DNA from: RGIG1959 sp045651865
GTDB taxonomy: Bacteria; Bacillota; Clostridia; Oscillospirales; Acutalibacteraceae
Direction of reading: 5' to 3'
Assembly: GCA_045651865.1 (NCBI GenBank)
Contig: JAZRTC010000083.1
Span: 1-21,713, forward strand
DNA: 21,713 nucleotides
In this document: positions 1-6,637 of the stretch, piece by piece
How positions within the stretch are numbered: position 1 is the stretch's first letter
How the letters are laid out: each line of letters opens with the position of its first letter
Position numbers and translations under genes: made by a program
The notes under the pieces: generated by a model
Told to the model about the DNA's origin: nothing
Databases searched by the model: none
The model's input: the letters and a program-made list of their open reading frames with translations, nothing else

Positions 1-245
1 CGTCCGTCGGGGGCGCGATATGCTTTCATACCCTCAAACACTTCCTGACCGTAGTGCAGGCACATCGCGGCAGGATCAAGCGACAACGGGCCGTACGGGA
101 CAATGCGGGCATCGTGCCAACCCTGACCCTTGTCGTAGTTCATCATAAACATGTGGTCGGTGAAATAGTTACCGAAGCCGAGTTTGGAAGCATCGGTCGG
201 TTTTGCCTTTAAAGTTTCGGCGAGTTCAATACGGATCTCTTGCAT
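1..245 (-). CDS. ilvE: Branched-chain amino acid aminotransferase, N-terminal part (cut by window edge)
   Basis: PLP-dependent transaminase of fold type IV that interconverts leucine, isoleucine and valine with their 2-oxo acids in the cytosol. Only the first 81 codons are in the window; the C-terminal part lies beyond base 1. The visible residues match the start of type II BCATs: an opening MQEIRIELAETLK, then KLGFGNYFTDHMFMM, GWHDARIVPYGP, LSLDPAA and HYGQEVFEGMKAYR. The ATG at 245-243 is preceded by AGGAG (minus strand, 260-256) at a 10-base spacing. The PLP lysine lies outside the window and cannot be checked. The gene diverges from metG and has its own candidate promoter at 343-370. No T-box or leucine-rich leader peptide was seen in the roughly 90-base leader. 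Confidence 0.9.
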   Translation of the reverse strand, partial: MQEIRIELAETLKAKPTDASKLGFGNYFTDHMFMMNYDKGQGWHDARIVPYGPLSLDPAAMCLHYGQEVFEGMKAYRAPDG

Positions 246-342
246 GGTTTTTGCGCTCCTTTTTATGTGGGATGAATGATAAGTTTTTGTAAGCGTGCGA
301 CTGATTGCCATTACCTTGGTTCGATGTCGCCAATCAAAGATA

Positions 343-370
343 ATTATACTCTTTTTTGAAGAAAATGCAA
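343..370 (-). promoter_or_regulatory. Candidate sigma-A promoter for ilvE
   Basis: On the minus strand a perfect -10 hexamer TATAAT (348-343) lies 16 bases downstream of TTGCAT (370-365), a partial match to the -35 consensus. A start near 336 would give a leader of about 90 bases before the ilvE ATG at 245. The -10 match is strong and the -35 match is weak. The assignment is an inference from sequence only. Confidence 0.5.
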
Positions 371-429
371 GACATTGTACACGGTTTTACATTTTTTCGC
401 CAATTCCACCGCAACCCGTACAAAAGCAC

Positions 430-459
430 TTGTTTTTTTAAAAAAATCTGTTAATATTA
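430..459 (+). promoter_or_regulatory. Weak candidate promoter for metG
   Basis: The stretch before metG is very AT-rich, with a T-run followed by an A-run at 433-447. TTGTTT (430-435) could serve as a -35 element, with TAATAT (452-457) as a -10 element at a 16-base spacing. This would place transcription start near 465, which would rule out the ATG at 466 and fit translation from the ATG at 496. Several alternative registers in this AT-rich stretch score about as well, so confidence is low. Confidence 0.3.
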
Positions 460-495
460 ATATGTATGTATTTCTTTAAGAGGAGTTGTGTGAAT

Positions 496-2460
496 ATGCA
501 ACAGAAAACACCGTTTTATATCACCACCGCCATTGCGTATGCCTCGCGCAAACCGCACATCGGCAACTGCTATGACATTGTGCTTGCGGATATGATCGCG
601 CGCTATAAGCGAATGACGGGTTATGATGTGTTTTTTATGACGGGCTCGGATGAGCACGGTCAGAAAATTGAGGATATCGCCAAGGAGCAGGGCATTTCTC
701 CCAAGGAGTATGTCGACGGCGTTGCCGCGCTCATCAAGGAGCAGTGGGACTGCCTGAACACAACTTACGATAAGTTCATCCGCACCACCGACGATGACCA
801 CGAAGCGGTTGTGCAAAAGATCTTCAAAAAGCTCTATGAGCAAGGCGATATTTACAAGAGCGAATACGAAGGCAAATACTGCATCCCCTGCGAACTTTTC
901 TTCACCTCGTCCCAGCTTGTCGACGGCAAATGGCCCGACTGCGGCCGTGATGTGACAGATGCGAAGGAGGAAGCCTATTTCCTGCGCCTGAGCAAGTATC
1001 AGGATCAGCTTGCCGCCTATTATGAGGAAAATCCCGACTTCTTCCGCCCGATTTCCCGCAAAGCGGAAATGGTCAACAATTTCTTAAAACCCGGTCTGTC
1101 CGACCTGTGCGTGTCGCGCAGTTCGTTCAAATGGGGTGTGCCCGTGGAATTTGACGACCGTCATGTGATCTATGTGTGGATCGACGCGCTCTCGAACTAT
1201 ATCACGGGACTTGGCTACGATCCCGACGGCAGCAGCGAGCGCTTTGAGAAGTTCTGGCCTGCCAACCTGCATGTTATCGGTAAGGATATCGTACGCTTCC
1301 ACACCATCTATTGGCCGATCATTCTGATGGCACTCGGTCTGCCGCTTCCCAAGCAGGTTCTCGGTCATCCGTGGCTGTTGTCGGGTGAAGATAAGATGAG
1401 CAAATCGCGCGGCAATGTGCTGTATGCAGACAGTCTTGTTGAGCGCTTCGGCACCGATGCCGTGCGCTACTACCTGCTGTCCGAGATGCCCTACGGCAAC
1501 GATGGCACCATCACCTATGAGAGCTTTATCACGAAGTTCAATGCCGATCTTGCCAACACGCTCGGCAACCTTGTCAACCGCAGTATTGCGATGACCAACA
1601 AATACTTCGGCGGCACGGTGAACGCGCCCGCTGAGATCACCGACGAGCTCGACAAGGAGCTGTATCAGGTGGCGGAAGAGTCGTTCAAAAACTACACCGC
1701 GCTGATGGAGGAATACCGCAATGCGGATGCTGCCGAAGCGATCATGACGCTGGCCAAACGATGCAACAAATACATCGATGAGACAGCGCCGTGGGTGCTT
1801 GCCAAAGACGAAGCGAACAAAGATCGCCTCGAAACCGTGCTGTATAATCTGCTTGAGTGCATCCGTATGCTCGGCGTGATGCTCACGCCGTTTATCCCTG
1901 CGGCGTGCGCCTCCATTGCGGCACAGCTTCAGATCAGCGAGGACGCAACGACGCTTGAGTCGCTAAACACCCGCACCGCCGGCTTCACCGTTGGCGAAGC
2001 AACGCCCTTGTTCCAGCGCATTGACGCGGCAAAGATGCTCGCTGAAATCGAAGCAGAGCAAGCCGCCGCCATTGCGGCAGCAGAGGCAGCCGAGAAAGCG
2101 GAGGAAAATGTCGCATTCCTGCCCGAGATCACTTATGAAGAAGCGACAAAGGTGGATCTTCGTGTCGCCAAAGTTCTGGAATGTGAGCCGATCAAAAAAG
2201 CGAAGAAGCTGTTGAAACTGACGCTTGACGACGGCAGCGGCACGCCCCGCACCGTTGCATCGGGTATCGCAAAATATTACACCCCCGACGAGCTGGTGGG
2301 CCGTTCGGTCATTCTGGTCGCCAACCTCAAACCCGCCGTGCTGTGCGGTGTGGAAAGCTGTGGCATGATTCTTGCCGCTGACGCAGTCAAAGAAGACGGC
2401 AGTGAGGATGTGCGCGTGCTGTTTGTGGACGGTCTGAAACCCGGCAGCACCATTCGGTGA
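496..2460 (+). CDS. metG: Methionyl-tRNA synthetase with C-terminal tRNA-binding domain
   Basis: Cytosolic class I synthetase that charges tRNA-Met with methionine using ATP. The catalytic domain carries HIGN (residues 21-24) and KMSKS (300-304). An anticodon-binding helical domain follows, then an Ala/Glu-rich linker (about 515-540) and an EMAPII-like tRNA-binding domain (about 545-654) with VDLRVAKVLECEPIKKAKKL and a KPGSTIR-type end. At 654 residues it has the size of the long dimeric bacterial form. The frame is open from an ATG at 466, but AGGAG at 481-485 points to the ATG at 496, whose product begins MQQKTPFYITTAIAY as the family does. The zinc knuckle is odd: CIPC (129-132) is present, but the second pair reads WPDC (146-149), so one expected cysteine is tryptophan. 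The stop overlaps the tatD region, suggesting co-transcription. Confidence 0.96.
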   Translation: MQQKTPFYITTAIAYASRKPHIGNCYDIVLADMIARYKRMTGYDVFFMTGSDEHGQKIEDIAKEQGISPKEYVDGVAALIKEQWDCLNTTYDKFIRTTDDDHEAVVQKIFKKLYEQGDIYKSEYEGKYCIPCELFFTSSQLVDGKWPDCGRDVTDAKEEAYFLRLSKYQDQLAAYYEENPDFFRPISRKAEMVNNFLKPGLSDLCVSRSSFKWGVPVEFDDRHVIYVWIDALSNYITGLGYDPDGSSERFEKFWPANLHVIGKDIVRFHTIYWPIILMALGLPLPKQVLGHPWLLSGEDKMSKSRGNVLYADSLVERFGTDAVRYYLLSEMPYGNDGTITYESFITKFNADLANTLGNLVNRSIAMTNKYFGGTVNAPAEITDELDKELYQVAEESFKNYTALMEEYRNADAAEAIMTLAKRCNKYIDETAPWVLAKDEANKDRLETVLYNLLECIRMLGVMLTPFIPAACASIAAQLQISEDATTLESLNTRTAGFTVGEATPLFQRIDAAKMLAEIEAEQAAAIAAAEAAEKAEENVAFLPEITYEEATKVDLRVAKVLECEPIKKAKKLLKLTLDDGSGTPRTVASGIAKYYTPDELVGRSVILVANLKPAVLCGVESCGMILAADAVKEDGSEDVRVLFVDGLKPGSTIR

Positions 2461-2465
2461 GCGAT

Positions 2466-3224
2466 ATGGCGATGATTTTTGATTCCCACGCACATTACAA
2501 CGACAAGCGCTTTGACGATGACCGCGACACCGTGCTGACACAAATGCTCGGCAAAGATGTCTGCGGCATTGTCAACTGCGGCACTGATCTTGCGTCCTCG
2601 CAATATTCGGTCGCGCTTGCCGAGCAATACGACGGCATCTATGCGGCGGTCGGTTTTCACCCCGAGGATCTTGGGGACATTGACCGCGATTTCGACGAAT
2701 GCACAAAACTTCTTGCACACGAAAAGGTGGTTGCGGTCGGCGAGATCGGACTGGACTACTACTGGGATGCCTTCCCCCGTCCTATTCAGCAGGAATGGTT
2801 CGTGCGACAGATGCAGCTTGCAAAGGAACACAACCTGCCTGTGATTGTACACGATCGCGACGCTCACGAAGACACGCTGACGCTTCTGAAGCAGGAGCGC
2901 CCCGTCGGTGTGCTTCACGCGTTTTCAGGCAGTGTGGAGATGGCAAAGGTCGTGCTGGATCTCGGAATGTACATCGGGCTTGGCGGTGTTGTGACTTTCC
3001 AGAACGCCCGCAAGACGGTCGAGGTTGCGCAAATGATCCCATTGGATCGCCTGCTGCTTGAGACGGATGCGCCGTATATGGCGCCTGTTCCTTTTCGCGG
3101 TCGGCGCAACGATTCCACACTCATCCGTTTTGTCGCCACCCGCATCGCGGAGCTTCGTGGAATGGATGCGGAGGAAATATTGGCAATCACAACCGAGAAC
3201 GCAAAGAGATTGTTTCAGCTGTAA
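2466..3224 (+). CDS. tatD: TatD family metal-dependent hydrolase (putative DNase)
   Basis: TIM-barrel metallohydrolase of the TatD/YcfH group, cytosolic, 3'-5' exonuclease-like on DNA or RNA in characterised members. The metal-binding set is complete: DSHAHYND (HxH at residues 8 and 10), GEIGLDYYW with Glu93, VHDRD with His129, HAFSGS with His151 and LLETDAPYMAP with Asp201. At 252 residues it has the usual length. Three starts are possible: GTG at 2457, which overlaps the metG TGA, and ATGs at 2466 and 2472. The family usually begins a few residues before DSHAH, so an ATG is preferred. GGTGAG at 2456-2461 is the only Shine-Dalgarno-like sequence and is weak, so translation is probably coupled to metG. 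A metG-tatD pairing is common in Firmicutes. Confidence 0.93.
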   Translation: MAMIFDSHAHYNDKRFDDDRDTVLTQMLGKDVCGIVNCGTDLASSQYSVALAEQYDGIYAAVGFHPEDLGDIDRDFDECTKLLAHEKVVAVGEIGLDYYWDAFPRPIQQEWFVRQMQLAKEHNLPVIVHDRDAHEDTLTLLKQERPVGVLHAFSGSVEMAKVVLDLGMYIGLGGVVTFQNARKTVEVAQMIPLDRLLLETDAPYMAPVPFRGRRNDSTLIRFVATRIAELRGMDAEEILAITTENAKRLFQL

Positions 3225-3231
3225 ACAGTAA

Positions 3232-3265
3232 AAAACGCGTCTGCACAGTGTGCAGACGCGTTTTG
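3232..3265. terminator. Bidirectional intrinsic terminator between tatD and the cohesin gene
   Basis: A perfect inverted repeat CGCGTCTGCAC (3236-3246) / GTGCAGACGCG (3250-3260) has a three-base loop. It is flanked by an A-run on the left and TTTTGTTTTA on the right. It therefore gives a stem plus T-tract on both strands. It ends the metG-tatD transcript on plus and the dockerin-cohesin transcript on minus, just 3 bases past the cohesin stop codon. Confidence 0.9.
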
Positions 3266-3267
3266 TT

Positions 3268-4251
3268 TTATTCTTCGTTCTTTTTGCGGAGCTTGGTTGC
3301 CGCGACAGCGACAATCACTGCCACAACAGCACCGATCGCCACAATCACAATACCAACGGTAAGACCGCTGTTATCGGTAGCGGGTTCCGTCGGCTCGGTA
3401 GCCGAGGTGGTGACAGGAACGGTCACGATGTTCCCCTGTGCATCGGTTGCCGTTGCCACAGGAACAGTCTGTACATTGCCCTGCGCATCGGTAACAATTG
3501 CCACAGGAATGGTCACATTGTTGCCGTATGCATCGGTGCCTTCTGCAACGGGAATGGTTGCTACACTTCCCTGCGTGTCGGTTACAACCACAACGGGAAC
3601 AGTTACAGTTGCACCCTGAGCATCGGTGACGACCATCGTCGGCATCGTGGTCGTCGTCGTATCGACGGGCGATGCCGTTGCCGTTGTGGTCTGGGCAGGA
3701 GTCAGCGCGGTTGTGTTATAAACGGGTTCACCCGTCGGATTGGAGACAGAGCCGTCGTTATTGAGCACACAACCGACAACCTCATATTTCACATCGTACA
3801 TTGTGCCGTCTTCTGCTTCGCCCTGACACTCGTCGAACGACAGAGAGAACGCCGCAGGAATCGCAGAAAGCACCTCGAAATCAAAGTTCAGCAGTACACC
3901 GCCTTTGGTCACGACGCCACCTGTGATATACGCGCATTTCACGAAATATTTATCCGTATGTGCAAGCGCCTCAAACATGGTTCCCGATTTCGGAGAAGCG
4001 GCACCCGCCTCGATGCTTTCTTCCACATAGGAAACCGCCTCGGGGTTATAGTGCAGGTACATCATTGCATTGGTAAAGCGGGAGTTTTCGGGAATCGAGA
4101 TCGATACTTTGACCGTATCGCCGACACCGCCTTCTGTCACCGAGAGGGTGAACAACATGGTATCATCGGGACCTGCCGAAACGGTGACAGACATCAGGCA
4201 TGCCATAAGCACCAGTACGCTCACCGCGCAGGACATCCATTTTTTGAACAT
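3268..4251 (-). CDS. Membrane-anchored single-cohesin surface protein with 15-residue repeat stalk
   Basis: Predicted extracellular receptor of 327 residues. An N-terminal signal peptide (about 1-26, K-K then a hydrophobic core, cleavage near VSA/GPDD) is followed by a cohesin-like beta-sandwich (about 30-165). Recognisable stretches are GGVGDTVKVSISIPENS, MMYLHYNPEAVSYV and GGVLLNFDFEVLS. A Thr/Pro-rich linker (178-206) leads into five 15-residue repeats of the form VVTDAQGATVTVPVV (207-281). A short Thr/Glu/Pro spacer precedes one hydrophobic segment (about 296-318) and a basic cytoplasmic tail KLRKKNEE. There is no LPxTG or SLH motif, so anchoring is to the membrane. The ATG follows AAGAAGG at a suitable spacing. 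The gene lies 85 bases downstream of a dockerin-bearing enzyme, which is the obvious docking partner. The cohesin call rests on fold-level motifs; a related carbohydrate-binding-like sandwich is the main alternative. Confidence 0.8.
   Translation of the reverse strand: MFKKWMSCAVSVLVLMACLMSVTVSAGPDDTMLFTLSVTEGGVGDTVKVSISIPENSRFTNAMMYLHYNPEAVSYVEESIEAGAASPKSGTMFEALAHTDKYFVKCAYITGGVVTKGGVLLNFDFEVLSAIPAAFSLSFDECQGEAEDGTMYDVKYEVVGCVLNNDGSVSNPTGEPVYNTTALTPAQTTTATASPVDTTTTTMPTMVVTDAQGATVTVPVVVVTDTQGSVATIPVAEGTDAYGNNVTIPVAIVTDAQGNVQTVPVATATDAQGNIVTVPVTTSATEPTEPATDNSGLTVGIVIVAIGAVVAVIVAVAATKLRKKNEE
3409..3633 (-). repeat. Five tandem 45-bp repeats (15-residue stalk units)
   Basis: Within the cohesin gene, residues 207-281 split exactly into five 15-residue units: VVTDAQGATVTVPVV, VVTDTQGSVATIPVA, EGTDAYGNNVTIPVA, IVTDAQGNVQTVPVA and TATDAQGNIVTVPVT. 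The invariant core is T-D-x-x-G with a T-[VI]-P-V ending. The units are diverged at DNA level, so they are likely maintained by selection on protein and are not freshly expanded. They are predicted to form a stalk lifting the cohesin away from the membrane. Confidence 0.9.
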
Positions 4252-4279
4252 TGAATCTACCTTCTTTCATGAATACAGA

Positions 4280-4312
4280 GCGGCGGTGAACACCGAGGAT
4301 GTTCACCGCCGC
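4280..4312. other. Strong intergenic hairpin between dockerin and cohesin genes
   Basis: A perfect 12-base inverted repeat GCGGCGGTGAAC (4280-4291) / GTTCACCGCCGC (4301-4312) encloses a 9-base loop. On the minus transcript it lies 24 bases after the dockerin-gene stop and is followed by TCTGTATTCATG, which is not a convincing U-tract. It could be a leaky terminator lowering cohesin-gene expression, or an mRNA-stabilising or processing stem between cistrons. Confidence 0.7.
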
Positions 4313-4336
4313 GTGTTACATGGCAATCAAATACAA

Positions 4337-6412
4337 TTACGCAAGACCAACGCTCTTGTTGAGGATATAGCGGATGTCCGCAGTATCCACTTTGCCGTCG
4401 CCGTTGGCATCTGCCGCCGAGAGAGCCTCACCGCTGAAGGGTGCCTTACCCGAGATGTGGCAGAGAAGCGCACGGCCATCGTTGGAGTTGACCTGGAAGT
4501 CGCCATCGGTATCACCCGCACTGTACGCCGTGCGAATGGAGAAATCACGGACAACAACATTCGAAGCCGAGCCTGCCGACGAGCAGATCTGCAACGAAGT
4601 GATGGTAATGCCCGCCGCGTTCAGATCGGAGATCTTGATGGAACCCTTGAAGGACTGACCGTTTGCCACGATATCTTCACTGGTAGCATCCAAGTTGTTC
4701 GGCGCGATAAACTTGTTGAGCTTGTACTGCGTCGTGCCGCTGAAGAGAATGATGGAAGCTGCATTGGATGCCGTGATATCATAGAAAATTCGTGCATCGG
4801 GGGATGCCTTCACCTTACAAGCCAAGGTTGCCCACGGCCAGCCTGCCGTGGTGCTGTTAAGCTTCAGCGAGCCGTCCGCCTGATTCTGCGGGATAAAATT
4901 CACGCTGTTGGTCGACCAGTCGTTCGCGTCCAGCGAAATGTACTCCTTGGGGAGAACATTCGGGACATGACCCATCGCGTTGCGGAGTTCCATCACCGCA
5001 CGGATGTATTCGCCATTCATCGAATTCTCATCGTTGTACACAGCATTTGCCTTTTGGATCGTCGCCTCGACAAGTGCCTTTTGCTCACCGGTGTAGGTGC
5101 CTTTGTTCAGCTCGCTGGTCGCGTTGTAGATCCAGTTGTTGAGATCCTGCTTAGCGTCAACGGAAGTCGTAGCGCCGTTACGGCCGACGATCATCATAAC
5201 ACTACCGACCGCACGGTTCTCGGTGACATACTTGTTGACACCATCGAAGTTCAGCGTGGACGATCCGCCGCCGTCAAGGTTGACTGCACGGACACAGCCA
5301 AGCTCGATCATTGCGTCGCCGACCTCTTTAATGGTCATACCGGCGCCGTCACCGCTGTTGTAATTACGACCGCTGGAAACAAAGTAAACAAAGGTACCGT
5401 CCGCTTTGACACCGATCGCGGTGCGCTGTGCACGACCGCTGTTGACATCCAGCTCACCGACAGAAGTCATCGGGCCTTTGTTCGCCACATTGACACCGCC
5501 GTCAACAATCGGATAGGTTGCCGCCATCACGGTGTTTGCTTTCTTCATAATCTCTTTCGCATCTTCGTTAAGCTCTTCGGCGTAAATCTGTACCTTCTCG
5601 CCGGCTTTCAGATTCGAAAGATAGGTAGCATAAGCCGACTTGGAATACGCATACAGCACAAACTGATTCTCGCCAAAGGAGGTGCCGTAGGTGTTGGTGT
5701 TGACCGAGACAACCTCACCCTCGAGGATGCCTTCTGCAACAAGCTCGGAGCCGTTGAGCTTGTTGAACACAACCTCAACACCCTTGTAACCCGAAACCGT
5801 ATCGGTCTTGGAGCCGCAAGCCGAGTCAAAGTAGCAAAGCGGATCGTAACCCCAATCGCCGTTGTAGCGCTTGTTGATGCGCGCAATAACAGCGCTGCCG
5901 ACTTCCTTGCCACCGATGTAAAGGTGATAAGACAACTGCGAACGGACAAACTCAAAGTTGCCGTCCTTGTCGATCACGAAGCTGTATTCGTTGTTGGTCT
6001 CATGGTCGGAAAGGATGCGACCGTTGGAGATCAGACGGCCGGTCAGGGTACCGAAGTTGCCCGAACCCATCGAGAAGAACTCGCCGTTGATTGCGCCGTA
6101 AACATCGTAACCAAGGTTTTTCGCGGCGGTCACATTCGTCGACATCGTCGAAGATGTGCCGGCATTTTTGATATAGCTCATCGGAACAAGGTTGCTCGTC
6201 TTGGGATTGAACTCCATCACATAAGAGTTGGCGTTGGAGCCGTTGTACTTGGCATAGTCAACCGTGCCGTAAGGGGTGCTGATCTGCTCGGTTGCCGCCA
6301 CGCTCGAAAGCTGAGCCGCCGAGGCACTGAAGACCATGCAGGACATCAGTGTTGCCACAGCCAACGCAACAGCAAGCACTTTGGACGAGTAGGACTTGAT
6401 CGTCTTTTTCAT
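4337..6412 (-). CDS. Secreted phosphodiester glycosidase (NAGPA domain) with C-terminal type I dockerin
   Basis: Predicted 691-residue exported enzyme. A signal peptide (1-33, MKKTIKSYSSK, hydrophobic core, ASA cleavage region) precedes a NAGPA/phosphodiester glycosidase domain (about 45-412). Its hallmarks are NGEFF (109-113), QRTAIGV (329-335) and NLDGGGSST (378-386). This family hydrolyses sugar-1-phosphodiester bonds, and bacterial members act on exopolysaccharide or wall-type glycans. A helical FIVAR-like spacer (about 420-482) and a beta-sandwich resembling a carbohydrate-binding module (about 490-628) follow. The end is a type I dockerin (633-689) with two calcium loops, GDTDGDFQVNSND and DANGDGKVDTAD. 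The frame extends to an ATG at 6469, but AGGAGG just upstream fixes the start at 6412. Its neighbour encodes a membrane-anchored cohesin, so this enzyme is probably tethered to the producing cell. The substrate is not known. Confidence 0.9.
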   Translation of the reverse strand: MKKTIKSYSSKVLAVALAVATLMSCMVFSASAAQLSSVAATEQISTPYGTVDYAKYNGSNANSYVMEFNPKTSNLVPMSYIKNAGTSSTMSTNVTAAKNLGYDVYGAINGEFFSMGSGNFGTLTGRLISNGRILSDHETNNEYSFVIDKDGNFEFVRSQLSYHLYIGGKEVGSAVIARINKRYNGDWGYDPLCYFDSACGSKTDTVSGYKGVEVVFNKLNGSELVAEGILEGEVVSVNTNTYGTSFGENQFVLYAYSKSAYATYLSNLKAGEKVQIYAEELNEDAKEIMKKANTVMAATYPIVDGGVNVANKGPMTSVGELDVNSGRAQRTAIGVKADGTFVYFVSSGRNYNSGDGAGMTIKEVGDAMIELGCVRAVNLDGGGSSTLNFDGVNKYVTENRAVGSVMMIVGRNGATTSVDAKQDLNNWIYNATSELNKGTYTGEQKALVEATIQKANAVYNDENSMNGEYIRAVMELRNAMGHVPNVLPKEYISLDANDWSTNSVNFIPQNQADGSLKLNSTTAGWPWATLACKVKASPDARIFYDITASNAASIILFSGTTQYKLNKFIAPNNLDATSEDIVANGQSFKGSIKISDLNAAGITITSLQICSSAGSASNVVVRDFSIRTAYSAGDTDGDFQVNSNDGRALLCHISGKAPFSGEALSAADANGDGKVDTADIRYILNKSVGLA

Positions 6413-6454
6413 TGTGTATTCCTCCTGTATTAAATGGGTATTACGCACGAAGAC

Positions 6455-6482
6455 ATAATACATCATCATAATTCAGTATTAT
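6455..6482 (-). promoter_or_regulatory. Operator-like inverted repeat at the dockerin-gene promoter
   Basis: ATAATAC (6455-6461 on plus) and GTATTAT (6476-6482) form a perfect 7-base inverted repeat with a 14-base spacer. It begins inside the -10 element and spans the expected transcription start. This placement suits a repressor site or a 5' stem in the mRNA. The region is AT-rich, so chance occurrence is possible. Confidence 0.35.
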
Positions 6483-6509
6483 CATACCGCAGATATTTAG
6501 AAAAGTCAA
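6481..6509 (-). promoter_or_regulatory. Sigma-A promoter for the dockerin-cohesin unit
   Basis: On the minus strand TTGACT (6509-6504, 5 of 6 consensus bases) is followed after exactly 17 bases by TATGAT (6486-6481, 5 of 6). Transcription would start near 6474, leaving a leader of about 62 bases before the ATG at 6412. This is the best vegetative promoter match in the window. No comparable promoter was seen in front of the cohesin gene, so both genes probably depend on it. Confidence 0.75.
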
Positions 6510-6593
6510 CAGCTAAATTTTAATATTTTTAAAATCTTTTGTGTAATGTGTCAAAGAGACAGGGTTGTTTTATTGCAGGTTTTACAAAGCACA

Positions 6594-6633
6594 ACAAAAA
6601 AACAGAGTCCCCTTTTATAAGGAAACTCTGTTT
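6594..6633 (-). terminator. Intrinsic terminator after recN
   Basis: Read on minus, AAACAGAGT pairs with ACTCTGTTT, with a further CC/GG pairing towards the loop. A T-run (TTTTTTTGTTG) follows directly. It begins within about 10 bases of the recN stop codon and closes the long asp23-recN gene run, separating it from the dockerin gene's own promoter. Confidence 0.85.
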
Positions 6634-6637
6634 CAGA

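Noticed and set aside
246..342. Possible T-box or attenuator leader before ilvE
   Set aside because: Only short imperfect repeats (GATTG/CAATC) are present. No T-box sequence, specifier loop or terminator stem was seen.
466..495. ATG at 466 as the metG start
   Set aside because: No ribosome binding site precedes it, the ten added residues are not family-like, and AGGAG at 481-485 serves the ATG at 496.
3250..4254. A 334-codon open frame on plus opposite the cohesin gene
   Set aside because: It is His/Arg/Cys-rich with a low-complexity pattern that reflects the antisense of the 45-bp repeats. It starts inside the terminator, and no known family is recognisable.
4070..6433. A 787-codon open frame on the plus strand, antisense to the dockerin gene
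   Set aside because: It mirrors the codon periodicity of the minus-strand gene, has no Shine-Dalgarno or recognisable domain, and crosses the cohesin 5' end, the intergenic hairpin and the whole enzyme gene. The minus-strand genes have signal peptides, domains, a promoter and ribosome binding sites.
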